DNA from: Miscanthus floridulus
Taxonomy: Eukaryota; Streptophyta; Magnoliopsida; Poales; Poaceae
Assembly: GCF_019320115.1 (NCBI RefSeq)
Contig: NC_089594.1
Span: 22,544,409-22,608,408, forward strand
Direction of reading: 5' to 3'
DNA: 64,000 nt
Part shown: positions 35,625-47,768 of the stretch, in pieces
Position numbering within the stretch: position 1 is the first letter of the stretch
Layout: each line of letters starts with the position of its first letter
Program-made: the position numbers and the translations under genes
Notes under the pieces: model-generated
Told to the model about the DNA's origin: nothing
The model's input: the letters and a program-made list of their open reading frames with translations, nothing else
The model's database searches: none

Positions 35625-36060
35625 CTACAATTTTATGACATTAAATGAAATAAAATGAAAATGCTGTAAACATAAAAGTTGTATAACCCATCAACATGTA
35701 CAACTTTTATTTTTGTCATCTTGTCATGTGACTTTGTTTGAACGATTCAAATTTTGAAATTTAAATAATTTAAACTTGAAACAATATTTTAAAAGAGTAA
35801 ATAATTTCAGATGAAAAACTCATGAATACCAAAGTTGTAGAACTCATCAATATGTACAACTTTTATTTTGATCATATTTTCATTTGACCAAATTTGTACA
35901 GTTAAAATTTTGAATTTCAATAAATGACAACTTCAAACAAGATTTTGAAACCTTAAATGATTTCAACAATAAAAGTCTTGAACATAAAAGTTGTTGAACT
36001 CATCACTATCTACAACTTTTATTTTGATCACTTCTTCATGTGACAAAGTATTAGTAAACA
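35625..36060 (+). repeat. Three direct copies of a ~150-bp unit
   Basis: Units centred at about 35690, 35840 and 35995 each contain AAAGTTGTA(T/G)AAC(C)CATCA followed by TACAACTTTTATTTTGATCA and a (T)CTTCATGTGAC tail. Each unit has its own short internal inverted repeat (AAAGTTGTA...TACAACTTT). The same unit recurs in the arms of the large palindrome at 36121-36766. Confidence 0.75.
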
Positions 36061-36120
36061 TTGTTCATAAATTCACATATGACTCAGTTTCATGAACTAT
36101 ACGAGAAACATGTTGATTAT

Positions 36121-36766
36121 CACTTTGTCAGATGAAGAAATGATCAAAATAAAAGTTGTAGATCTTGATGATTTATACAACTTTGGTATTCATCACTTTT
36201 TCAGCGGAAATCATTTAATGGTTGAAAACCTTGTTCAAACTTGTCATTTTTTTAAATTTGAAAATTTGAAGTGCTCAAACTTTGTTAAATGAAAAGAATG
36301 ACCAAATCGACACACAAACTTGATAGGGCAAGATTTTAGAAAATTTTAGGAAAAAAATCATCACATTTGAAGTTAGTATGAGGGAGAAAGACTAGTTACA
36401 AATTTTATCTAGAGATTAAAAAGAAAAATCACAACTGTTCATGATGATCAATGATGAACAAGTGTGATTTCTCTTTTTAATCTGTGGCTGAAACTTGTAA
36501 CTAGTTTTTCTCCCTCATACTAACTCCAAATGTGATGGGTTTTTTCCCTAAAATTTTCTAAAATCATGCTCTATCATTTTAGTCTAGTCATCTATCTTTG
36601 TCACTAATTTTGAACAATTCAAATGTTAAATTTCAGAAAATGACAGCTTCAAACCTGATTTTCAAACACTAAATGATATCAGCTGTAAAGGTGATGAATA
36701 TAAAAGTTGTATAACTCGTCAAGATATCCTACTTTTATTTTGGTCATTTCTTCATTTCATAAAGTG
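36121..36766. repeat. Large inverted repeat (~310-bp arms, ~20-bp spacer)
   Basis: The left arm (36121-36435) and right arm (about 36455-36766) are reverse complements along their whole length, at moderate identity. The inner parts match best (GTTAGTATGAGGGAG against CTCCCTCATACTAAC). The outer parts pair ATGAAGAAATGATCAAAATA with TATTTTGGTCATTTCTTCAT. A transcript would fold into a long hairpin. It lies just downstream of the TnpD-type coding end on the minus strand. Confidence 0.85.
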
Positions 36767-36837
36767 TTAAGTGATTTCATAAAGTTTTAGTAGTAATAGA
36801 GTGAATGTTCAAATAGAGTCATCTAGATGTTGCAATG

Positions 36838-36962
36838 GGTAGTCTCACACACATGTATAAATGTAGTCTCACACACATATAAAAATATGTAGTCTTACAC
36901 ACATACATAAATATATAGTCTCACACGTATGCATAAATGAAGTCTTACAAACACACACTTAC
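36838..36962 (+). repeat. Short tandem repeat of GTAGTCTCACACACAT units
   Basis: About five units of 28-35 bp with (G)TAGTCT(C/T)ACACACAT followed by an A/T-rich stretch, directly before the transposase fragment. Confidence 0.75.
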
Positions 36963-36988
36963 ACAAATACTCCACGTTCAACAACAAG

Positions 36989-37307
36989 CTAGCCTGCTGT
37001 AACGACTTTCCCCTTGACACCTTTTCGTTCCCATGGCAATATGTCTTTGGGTAGGTCCTTTTCCACAATACTGATCTTCTTAGGAAAGTCTATGAATAGC
37101 GGCATCTTATCGTAGTTATTATAAGCTTCAACATCGTCCACGCCATCAACTCCAATAATGTGTTGTTTCTCGGAGGCAACCACGTGTTTTGTCTTCTTCT
37201 TCGCGGGGAGGTTACTTTGTGGGTCAGACATATAGAAAACTTGTGCGACACGTGAAGCGAGCACCCAAGGGTCATCTTGGTAGCCTAGATTCTCAAGGTC
37301 TAGGACT
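36989..37307 (-). pseudogene. CACTA TnpD-type transposase, C-terminal DUF4216 fragment
   Basis: An open minus-strand frame reads from the Copia insertion point to a stop at 36989. It carries LENLGYQDDPWVLASRVAQV, FYMSDP, HIIGVDGVDDVEAYN and DMPLFIDF-like and DILPWERKG blocks, typical of the C-terminal part of En/Spm TnpD-type transposases (DUF4216). The catalytic TNP2 domain is absent from the window and should lie on the far side of the insertion if the element is contiguous. Confidence 0.8.
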
Positions 37308-37308
37308 C

Positions 37309-39779
37309 TGTAGGGTCAAGATTGTGGACTAGAGGGGGGGTGAATCGTCCTTTCTAAAATTAATCATGTCGGCCAACCGAAACAAGTGCGGAATTAGAAC
37401 TATCGGTCTACCAAGACTACACCCCTCTATCTATGTTCTCTAGCACCTTCCAAAGATACTAATTAAGCAACAAAGGTGCCGGGATAGTTAGAGCTCACAT
37501 AACCAATTCTAGGAGCAATGTCACATAAACCTATGCCACTAGTACTTTAAGCAACAAGGGAGCTCCTACACATGCTAGTAAGCAAAAGCATAAAGCCAAA
37601 TAAGCTCACTAGCAATGCTCAATAACAAGGCAACCAATGCGAAATTAGAGAGCGCAAATACTTAGCTACACAAACTAAGCAAAGTGACTAACAAGGTTAC
37701 ACAAACCTAATTAGCCACACAAGGGAGCTACTTCTATGCTACACAAGCAAGAAGGTAACTAGTAAGCTACACAAGCTAACTAGTTACAAGAGCAACTACA
37801 CAAGCATAATGTATATGAAAGTAATTACAAGCTTGTGTAACGAGGATGCAAACCAACGGGAAGAACAAGGTTGACACGATGATTTTCTCCCGAGGTTCAC
37901 GTGCTTGCCAACACGCTACGTCCCCGTTGTGTCGACCACTCACTTAGTGGTTCGGCGGCTAATTGGCATCACCCGCCAAGCCCGCATGTCGGACACCGCA
38001 AGAACCTACCCCAAAAGTGTGGGTAGCTCAATGACACGCTCAACTAGAGTTGCTCTTCGCGGCTCCCGCGGGGCGAGCACAATGCCCCTCACAAAGCTCT
38101 TCTCCGGAGCACCGCACAAGCTTCTTGCGGGCTTCAACGAAGACCACCACCAAGCCGTCTAGGAGGTGGCAACCTCCAAGAGTAACAAGCACCACCAGCT
38201 TGCAACTCGATCACCAAGTGCCACTCGATGCAACTTCATGATGCAATCGCACTAGAATTGCTCTCTCGTACAATCGAATGATCACTATCAAGTATATGTG
38301 AGATGGAGGGCTCCCAAGCACTACTACACAAGCCACCAAGGCTCTAGCATGCTCAGCTGCCGGCCCAAGGCCGACCATGGCTTCTATTTATAACCCCACG
38401 AACAAATAGAGCTGTTACCCCTTCACTGGGCAAAAGTCAGGACGATCGGACGCTCTGGTCCGATCGACCGGACGCTGGACCTCAGTGTCCGGTCGTGCGA
38501 TGCACGCCATGTGTCCCCTACTTCAAATACTGTTCGCCCGATCTCAACGGTCATCTATCGACCAGACGCAGCAGCTTGAACTGACCGGACACAACAACCC
38601 TAGCATCCGTTCGTTTCCAGTAAGGTACCAAACATGACCGGACGTGGTCCGGTCGATCACGATTGGACGCAGCACCAGCATCCGGTCACTCTCTAGCCTT
38701 TCTGCTCTGCCTACGTCACCACATGTCACCCTGACCGGACGCACATAGTCAGCATCCGGTCACTTCCAGCGCCAGCGTCCGATCGATGATCGACGCCTGC
38801 ACGCTGTCTGCCATCACTGACCGGACACTGGAACCCAGTGTCCAGTCATCACGTGACCAGCATCCAGTCCACTCTATGAAACCCTATCTTTTCTGTATAG
38901 GGCGCCGGTGGCACTGTCGGACTGTCCGCACTCTATGGGTGGACACTCCACCGGTGGAGTTTCGAACCCTTCTCACCTCCGTTCTATCGCCGAGTTGATC
39001 CACATCAACTCCAACTTCATCTCCTTTATAAATGTGCCAACACCACCAAGTGTACACCGCTATGTGTATGTGTGTTAGTATTTTCACAATCATTTTTCAA
39101 AGGATTAGCCACTCAACTTGCCACGCCACTCAATCCTAGCGACGATGCAAAGTTAGATCACTCGAGTGGCACTAGATGACCGATATGCAAACAAGTTTGC
39201 CCCTCTTGATAGTACGGCCATCTATCCTAAACCCGGTCATAAACTTCTCTACACACCTATGACCGGTGAAATGAAATGCCCTAGGTTATACCTTTGCCTT
39301 GCGCATTCCATTCCATCTCCTCCAATGTCGATACAACACATGCACCAACACAATCAACAATGATATGATCCACTTCATATCATCATATGATCATATTGGT
39401 TCATCGATCTTGACTTCACTTGCTTTTCACCATTGCCATCGTCCATCGGCACCAAGTCTTGCTTAAGCTTCATCGTCATGCGGTCCATCGCTCCAAAGCC
39501 TCCAACTTGCCCTTCACGCTTGCAACCGGTCCATCAAGCCAAGTCTTGTCTTGATCTTCTCCACCTTGATCACATGACTCAATGTCATGTCTCATGTGCA
39601 ATGAGCTCCTTCATCATCACATGTGTGAGCTTTGCAACATCTTCAAGCCATTTTCACCTTCATGGCATATGTTGCTCACACATATCTATCTGTGGACTAA
39701 TCACATGTGTATCTCACATAAACATAATTAGTCCACCTAGGTTGTCACTCAATTACCAAAACCACATAAGGACCTTTCA
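37309..39779 (-). repeat. 3' LTR of the Copia element
   Basis: Plus strand begins TGTAGGGTCAAG and ends GGACCTTTCA, giving TG...CA ends in element orientation. The inner side is bordered by a polypurine tract. It contains a cluster of GACCGGA/TCCGGTC words at 38450-38850. The size of 2471 bp cannot be compared with the 5' LTR, which is outside the window. Confidence 0.8.
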
Positions 39780-39796
39780 ATCTCTCCCTTTTTGAT
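39780..39796 (-). other. Polypurine tract of the Copia element
   Basis: Minus strand AAAAAGGGAGAGA directly before the LTR start TTGAAAGG, as expected for plus-strand priming. Confidence 0.8.
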
Positions 39797-42700
39797 AATT
39801 GATGACAACTCTACAAAGATTTGGAAATTAAGCTCTTTTGGATTCATGTTGCTTGTCCAAGCAATTTTACCATGTGAAAATGATTTTTGGACAAGTATCA
39901 CAAACCCGAGATGGTAGTATTAGCTCCCCCTACATATGTGCTAGAGTGTTTGATTTGAAGCTCGCACATATGCATAGATTAAAATTGTGGGAGAGTAATT
40001 ACTACTAAATGAGGCTAAGGTGTATAGAATAAACCTTTGAAGTGTGTACCAATCGGAGTTGCACCTTTAAGTTCATCCTTAGCACCATGGTTAGCTAGAT
40101 ATCACTTGGAAATAAAAAGCACTAGATACCTTATGAGATCAACATTAAAAGCAAGGTACTAGCATTACTTGAAAAGCATACCAAGTGTCTAGCTATCATC
40201 CTATGCATACTAGTTATCAAATCATCATTCAAGTTCTACAACTAGCATACACCACACAAGCATGCATATTGAATTTGAAAGCTTATGCAATGCAAGCAAG
40301 CACATGAATATGCACATATCAAATGCAATCAATCAAAGTTCATGAGCTTGCTCCCCCTACTTGTGTGCTTCTCTTGTCCAAGAATTTTGATCCATCTCTT
40401 TTCTTCAATGTTGCTCCTTCTTTGTCCATGTCCATGTCCAACCTCTACTTCTTTAAGTTTTTATATCTTATCTCTCCCCCTTGTACAATCTTAATCTCAA
40501 AGCTTTCATATCTTTGTACAATCTCTCCCCCTTTGTCATCAATTTCCATAAAAGGTGTGCTTCTCATTGATGCAAAGGTACGCATTTGGGGTAGATGGTT
40601 GAGGCTTGAATCTTGCATTTTTTATGGACATCACTTGATTGTTCGAATGACACCACTTGTAGATACCACTTGTAACTTGTACTACTTGTATCTTGTATAG
40701 GGCTTCTTGAGATACCACACATAAGATTTTTGATCTTGAGATCAATTTGTGGGACGCCTCCCCCTATGTGATAGCATGGGTCATCCATTTGATACATTTA
40801 GGTGAAGGAAGCATTCTTTATTTGATGATCACTTAAAGTTGAGGATCACTTGTGGAACCATCGTCTTGCATGATTGAAGCCATGCGTAGATATGATATCA
40901 CTTGAAAGAATCTTCTAGTATGGAACCACTTGTTGAATTTATCAATAAAAACAATTTCTTGAACATTTGCTATCTTCATGAGTACCACTTATAGGATATC
41001 ACTTGTGAGTTGATCTAGACATCATTTGTAGATTCTTGATGAAATGTTTGAGTCTAGATACCACTTGAAACAAACGAACTAGATATCCATTTGCATTATT
41101 GTCTTGTGCTTGTACTCTTATCACTATCATGAGCTTCTATGGTTAACTTGAACTAAATTGATTTGCCTAAGCTTTTAAGTCCGGTTTGAACCAATGACAA
41201 GCTTCTTCACACCTCTTGCAAGGGTTATCTTGCTAATGTTGCACTTGTCACTTGTTAGCAATCCAAATTAGAGTCAAGTACTTAGGTTCACTAGCTTAAG
41301 AACAAATTCATGTACTAACCACTAGATCAAGTAATCATTCAAACAATAGTGGTAGGCTATGGATTTAAGCATTTCATTTGTTATGCATGATCCAATGAAG
41401 CATGTACTATATGCACCAACCGCATACTAGTAAGAGATGAAATGATCATGCACATTATAATGATACCTTTGTTATGTTGGAGTAGAGGATAGTCACATAG
41501 ATTCTAATTCATTACTCCAATAGCAATGTGAAGTCCAATTATAGGCTTGGTGAAGACCAATAGATACCATGTTGAATTTCATTCTTCACCCATATAAAAT
41601 GAATACCACTTATGATCAAGTGCACTTTCTTGTTGTGGTTGGCTTGCTTTATCTTTTGATCTTTGCTTGCATGAGAGCATCAATTTGAGAATACCACTTG
41701 AAATATCATGACTAGCTCTCTTTTGGGTGTTGCTTGCTTTTCTTGATCAACCCTTTTGATTGCTTCAACTAAGCATCTCAAATGTTCCTCGGATCACCAC
41801 TTTCATGTTAGCCTTCTAAGTACCACACTTGGTTCACCTACACATAGGTGGCAAGCCCCTACACTAGGGAGAAGTGACCTCTCTCCAAGAATCATTCTTG
41901 ATACTCACTTGAAATGACTTGATTGATTGATCCAAGTGATGGACTTAACTTGGTGAGTAACATTGATTCCTTCTTTAAGTCCTTTTCTTTCTTCTTGTTT
42001 AAGTCATTTTCTTTCTACCAAATGATTTTCAATAGTCACTAGAACTTAAACTTCAACTTCATCTTGAGTTTGAACTTGATCTTTCAATTTGAGTACCGAA
42101 TGTGAGCAAAGTACACTCCACAATCAAATAGCCTTGTACTCTTTGCTTGTCATGCTTCTAGATCATCTCAAAACCAAACTTAGGTACCTCAAACACTTGT
42201 AAACATGTTTCCAACTTGAGGACCTTTCAATCAAAGTGACTCTAGATCAATCCAACATTTGTCACTTTTCTGACAGATTTTGTACCCTTCAAAGAAATAA
42301 GCATATCTCCCAAAGTACAAATCCAAATACCACTAAATTTGGTGGAGGTGTGCAATACTAAGTTACCTAGCAGATGTAAAAAATTTTAGCTTCATTTGAC
42401 TTCTAGATTGCTACCAGATTTTAATTCTTCCACCACTGCTACATGCTGAAAACAGCTGCACTATAGCTGACAAGATCCACTCCAAATCTGAAGCATTTCT
42501 TATCCAATTCTCATAAAAATTGTACAGCATCTTATACCATAAGTCTAGAGCATGTGCACCAATTTTTATACCAATCCAATAAGTGTTGATTACTCAAACA
42601 TGGCTAAGATCACAGCTAGCTCAGATTCTCAATTATAGGACATATTTCAACAATTGAGCTATACTTCATTATGTATGAATCAAACTTGAAACTAACTTGT

Positions 42701-43147
42701 TTGAATACTTCCATAAGACATATATCTATTCAAATCACTTACTAAAAGTCATCTCATGAATTAATCCAACACAAATCAATTCAAACTTGACTACTAATCA
42801 ATTATCCATTCAATTATCTCATAGCAAGCAACATTGCATATTTATCCAATTTAATCAACTCATATGCACCCAAATGAAATGATCAACAAAAGATATACCT
42901 TGGTTAGCTCATGATCATCCAACTTGCAAGCTTCAACTCAATTATTTGTAAACCATCAAATATATCCAATAAATTACCAACAACTTGAATTTGACACTTG
43001 TATGTTGTAGCACATTTGAACTTCACTTAATTTTCACTTGGCATTGGGTTTTGATGTGCACTGGGCTTTATATCTTGACTCAACATATGATGATCAATAT
43101 GAAATCAATTGAATTAAGTCTTCAATGCCGATGGTACATATAATCAA
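39797..43147. other. Non-coding internal spacer of the Copia element
   Basis: AT-rich sequence replacing pol. Between about 40650 and 41830 the word TACCACTTG or close variants (ATCACTTG, ACCACTTGT) recurs many times at irregular spacing. No frame longer than about 125 codons and no retroelement domain. Such spacers are typical of non-autonomous derivatives. Confidence 0.65.
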
Positions 43148-43344
43148 TCATCCACTTTTTGATGGTACCCAAACAAGTTTGGGTCCTCTTAAGTTAGGAG
43201 CAACATACTTAGGCATAGCCTTAGTATGAATAGCGGGATGTTTTGCAATAGCAACCATAGAGGTACCATTACCATCCTTCCTAAGCATAGAATCATCATC
43301 AATTGAAATAGGCTTAGAAGTTTTACCTATGGGACATGAATGTG
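43148..43344 (-). pseudogene. Copia gag, C-terminal part (after the Tekay insertion)
   Basis: Continues gag from 63684: the frame resumes AHSCPIGKTSKP, completing the second CCHC knuckle, and runs to RGPKLVWVPSKSG and a TGA at 43148. Autonomous relatives continue into protease at this point, whereas here the frame ends. Confidence 0.85.
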
Positions 43345-43349
43345 CCATG

Positions 43350-46300
43350 TGAAACGACCTGATTTCCGCGAAGGGAAATCCACAGAGTCGAAGTGTAATA
43401 AGACCATTGTAGATCATATTACCCAAATTCCAGTCGAATATCATATCCATACAACGATAAAATCAGAGTACAAATAGTGCGGAATTACATAAATTATTAC
43501 ATCGCCGCATTGGCGGAATCAAAAGTAGCATTCATTCATAACAGCTTGAAGATAAGATCGCCAAACTCGAGCGTAGGCACGAACCCCTCAACCATCAAAC
43601 TCTTCGGAGCTATACTCCTCAGTAGAACCTATGTGCCAAAATTTATCAGTACGATTTGTACTAGCCACTCCCACCCTATGAACATTGCTTTGTGGAAATT
43701 GGATGCAAGTTGGATATAATCAAAAGGAACCTATAAGGCTAGGGTTTTCTATGTATTAGCATATCAAGTATATAATAGTATAGTCAAGTTTTAACACCAT
43801 TCCCACACACATTCCACCCCATTCCCATCTAGAGCCAGGTTTCGATCCTGGGATCAATATACCACCATCTCCACGTCATCACCACATCACCACAATACCA
43901 TCGCTCAGTCGACAGGCCAACTCCCTCTCGGCACTGTCTCATGGCCTGTAGCCCCTGGCTACGACCGGCACTATCTCACAGGGGAAGAAGAGAAGGACTC
44001 ATCTCGCTATCTAGTTTAAGCGAAATCCAGGAAAGGTCCATAGCCGACAAGTCGGCACATGTATCGATCGATCAACCATACACTCTGCAGAGGTTTTACA
44101 TAACCACAAGATCTGCCTTCTTCGCTGACCGTCGTCAACTGGGCTGATTCCGGCTGCTTGCTAGCCTAGGATAATGCCACCCTACCATTCAGCCTTGGTA
44201 CACCCCAAGTCTAGTCTAGGGCGGCTGAAACTGTGAGTCATGAGCCGGGTCCACAAGGTCTCCATGAAGTCTTGGAAGGGTGTGGGGGAAATCCTCCGCA
44301 CCCCGTACCTCCTTACACTGTCCACTATCAACCTAGCAGTAGTGGCAATATCCTACCAAGTAGTCCGGCCGTCCCGCACCATATAGGGCGAGTGGTACGT
44401 AAGGCTTCCCGATGAATCTGAGTACTAGTAAGTTTTTAGGGATGACCAAGCTAGAATGTCTTCATCAGGGTTTCCATTTATCGTGCCACCATAGCACCTC
44501 CACCCCGGGCTCCTCCCATTACAGGTTCACACCCAGGACCACCTCATATACCATTTTACCCACCACAGGTATCCCTTTCTAGGGGTGCCTAGGTAGCACC
44601 CCATGGCAAGACTTGCCCTAGGCTCGTCATGTACTCCAACTTGGTCAACACAACCCTCACCCTCCACACACCCAAGTCACACACGCAGCAATCTCCCCAT
44701 AGTCTAGATAACACCAGTTTTCCACCATGCATTAATGTAGTATAAGCGTAGTAGAAGTATAAGTAATGAAATATAGCAGCAAGCGTGTGTCTAGCCTAAT
44801 AGCAAGGTATGCAGGGGTAAGGTTGCGTCAAGGTAAAGGCCATCAAGTAAGCATACTACCATGCAAGTCCTATCATAGTCTAATTATAACAGTAAAGTAA
44901 AGCAATAGCAGTTCTATATTAGCCATGTGTAATAGGTGCTACGAGACTGCATGGGATGTGGCACCTTCAGTGTAGTCGTCTCCATTCTCCTCACGGTACT
45001 CACGATCCTCGTTCGTCTGGTTCTCCTCTGATTCTGCAACGATCGTATTATAGTCGCGTTAGCGACGTCTATAGAATAGCACAAAGAAGTAATGAAAATT
45101 CAAAAGAGCCAAATGCACTCAAACATGGGTTCATTGCGTAAAGCTCGATTTTAGATGAATTTTGGTCCTAGTTTCGTATTTTTCTGAGGTCATATGAATT
45201 AGTTATGAATTTTTGAAGTTTAAATCATTTCTGAAAATGGGAAAAGGCTGAATTAATCCTGGGCTGACACGTGTCACGCTGTGACTGGTCCACGTGGCAT
45301 GCTGATGTCAGCATGACGTCAGCATGATGTCACCGACTCGGCTCTGAGCTGACAAGTGGGGTCCTGCTGACATCATCTTGACGTCAGCATGATGTCATCA
45401 ACGTCATCGTTCCGACAGGTGGGGCCAGGGTCTCTTGGGTCACTGACCTATGGGTCCGGTCAGAGTCAACGTCAAGTCAACGGGTGAGTCAACGGTCATT
45501 AGGTCAGGATCACTGACGTGTGCGGCTAGGGCTGCTGACGTCAGTAGCTGACGTCATCATGACGTCTGCATGACGTCACCTCGGCTGTGTTGTTACTGAT
45601 AGGTGGGTCCCGCGTGACGTTGTCATGATGTCAGCATGACGTCACTCACTGACGAGTGGGTCTAGAGTCCCTGTGACACTGACATGTGGGGCCAGGTCAA
45701 CTATCAACGTTGATCGGTCAACGGTCAACCAGGTTAGGCCTAGACTGGGCTTTGGTGGGCCTGGACTGGGCTGCATTTGGCCGGGCCGGCCTAGACACGT
45801 GGCTTGCTGTGGCGCTGCCACGTCATAGCCGAGGGCCTCCACTAGGCTTTGTCCACCGTTCGGCCCACACCATGTGGCTCATGGTGGACTCATGTTCACG
45901 GTCCATGGACCGTTGGCTGGTCTTCGGTGGACCGAGTCCACCCTCCTTCCCTTTTGGCTTAGCCTTCGTGCACCGAGTGTAGGCACGTGCGGCCAGCGAG
46001 GGAAGCCCTCTGTTTCCATCCCCGGCGTGCTCCCGCCGGTGGTGTGCTCACCGGTGTGATCCTACGGCGGCGCTGGCGTCTAATTAAGGTGGGGAAAAGA
46101 TTCCCCAGGCCATGGCGAACACGATGGTGGTGTCTAGGTGGCGGCCGGGGCTTTCCAGGGCGTTGGCCACGGTAGTCGGTGGCTTGGTCGTGGCGGTGCT
46201 CGCCGGCGGGGCAGCTAGGGGCCGTTCCAAATGTCTTGGTGCCCCGTTCCCTTTCATACGGCCAGCGGACAACCGGGACAAGTGACGACGGTGACCAAAA

Positions 46301-47753
46301 GACATGGCGTAGTCTGCACACGGTGATGGTGCACGGTGGAACTCCGGCTGAGGTCCGGTGCTCGTGGCCGGGGCGCTGTGGTTGGCTAACAGGGTCTCGG
46401 TCTATGCGGCTACCCTCCGAGCGTCCTGGCGGTGCTACGGCTATGTCCTAGTCCGGTGAGGTGGCCGGGTGCGCAAGTGGTGGCCGTACCATGACGGCGG
46501 CGTCGGGAGCGCGGCGTGCACGTGCTCTGCTACGGCGTCCAAGGCTAGGAAGGGTCTCAGTAGTGAGGGGCTCACCGTTGGTGTCGAAGGCAAAAGGATG
46601 GCGATGCAGTGGAGGGTCGTGGCTATGAAGACGAAGGCAGTGCAGTGTTGACCCACGACCGTGATGAAGACGACGGCGTTGTCTTCGGCTCCGGTGACTT
46701 CGACAGCACACGGGTGGCTCCGTTCCTCCTCTCCTGAACTCCTTCTCAGCCCTCTTCTCTCGGTGCGGTGCGGGCTGCTGGGCCACCAAGCGGCGGCGAT
46801 GGCTGAGGGAGAGGCTAAGGCTCTAGGCGTGGCTTTATAGCCACGCTCCATGCCTCCAATGGCGTTCGGCATTATGCGGTGGAAAGGCGTGCGATGCATC
46901 CGACGGTGGCGCGAGGTTGCGTGAGCACGGTGCAAGGGGGAGCAAGGCCATGCCCCGGGTGTGACCCCCTGGCCCGCTCCTACCAACGTTGTCGGCCTCC
47001 GATTGCACGGGCGGTTGAGGCATGGGCGCGGAGAAGATGAATAGGAAAGCCGACAGGTGGGGCCCGGCGGGCAGTGGCAGCAAGCAAGGCGGGGAGGCGC
47101 ATGGGCGTGGGCGCGCGCTGGGCTACTTGCTGGGCTGGCCACACAAGTTGGGCCAGCCTGCTGCTGCTCGCGCAAGCTGGGCCGAGCAGGCCGAGCTAGC
47201 TGCGGGCCTTCTCCTTTTCTTTTCCCTTTTTTGTTTTATTTTTCTTCTCCTTTGTTCAAATTCAAATTGATTTGGAATTTGAATTCAAAAATTAGTGTAC
47301 CTTATTCATTGGAGTTTTGTAGATATGAGGCCCACAACATTCTCTTTTATATATATGTTAGGAATTTTATTTAGCTATTTTGTATAACAAAAATAGGTGT
47401 AGTTTTGTTATACAAAAATAGAATTAGTTTTCTCTTTAAACATTTGTTCTTTGGTTTGAGTAATAATTACTTTATGGTTTATTTCTTTAAGGGAGTTGTT
47501 AGGCATTACATAAAACAAATGAAAATCCAAATCACCATGTGAGTTAACAATGTATGCTATGTTTCATTTGTCAGTGTTTAAATAAACATGATTAACAAAT
47601 GGCATGCCATGCTTATGTGTTGAGTTAGGTTGGGGTTAGACCTAATGCATCTCTTAGGTTGGGTTTCTATTCATGACATTCATCAACACATGGGAGTTTT
47701 AAGAAAAATTTTGTAGTTGGTATTTTTGGTGTATGGATTTTTGGGTTGTTACA
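43350..47753 (-). repeat. 3' LTR of the Tekay element
   Basis: 4404 bp, TG...CA in element orientation, bordered by the target duplication on the left and the polypurine tract on the right. It has an internal array of TGACGTCA-type sites at 45300-45650 and a GC-rich block at 46000-47200. Open frames inside it (for example a 244-codon minus-strand one at 46441-47175) are not preserved in length in the other LTR and are not genes. Confidence 0.92.
45260..45720. promoter_or_regulatory. ACGT-core and TTGAC motif array in the 3' LTR
   Basis: Six exact TGACGTCA palindromes plus many one-base variants (TGATGTCA, TGACATCA), two G-boxes (ACACGTGT, CCACGTGG) and clustered GTCAA words (TTGAC on the other strand) near 45470 and 45700. 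TGACGTCA is the TGA/CRE-type bZIP site and TTGAC the W-box core; binding here is inference. Confidence 0.6.
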
Positions 47754-47768
47754 GTCCTACCCCCTTAA
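47754..47768 (-). other. Polypurine tract of the Tekay element
   Basis: Minus strand AAGGGGGTAGGAC directly upstream of the 3' LTR start TGTAACAACC. Confidence 0.85.

Larger units (their letters stand above)
28087..37308 (-). mobile_element. CACTA (En/Spm-type) DNA transposon, decayed; right end lies beyond the nested insertions
   Basis: Left terminus CACTACTACAAAAAG at 28087 is followed by many GTAGGGGCGG/CCGCCCCTAC subterminal repeats. It contains, on the minus strand, a TnpA-like gene (32430-30092), a C48 protease-like region (30091-28844) and the C-terminal DUF4216 part of a TnpD-type transposase (37307-36989). The Copia element at 37309 interrupts the transposase, so the rest of TnpD and the other terminus should lie to the right of this window. 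A second set of subterminal repeats at 35320-35415 raises the alternative that two CACTA elements are juxtaposed here. Confidence 0.8.

Noticed and set aside
46441..47175. 244-codon minus-strand frame in the 3' LTR, with a similar one at 62366-62860
   Set aside because: It lies in a GC-rich LTR block, its length is not preserved between the two LTRs, and frames are open on several strands; composition explains it.
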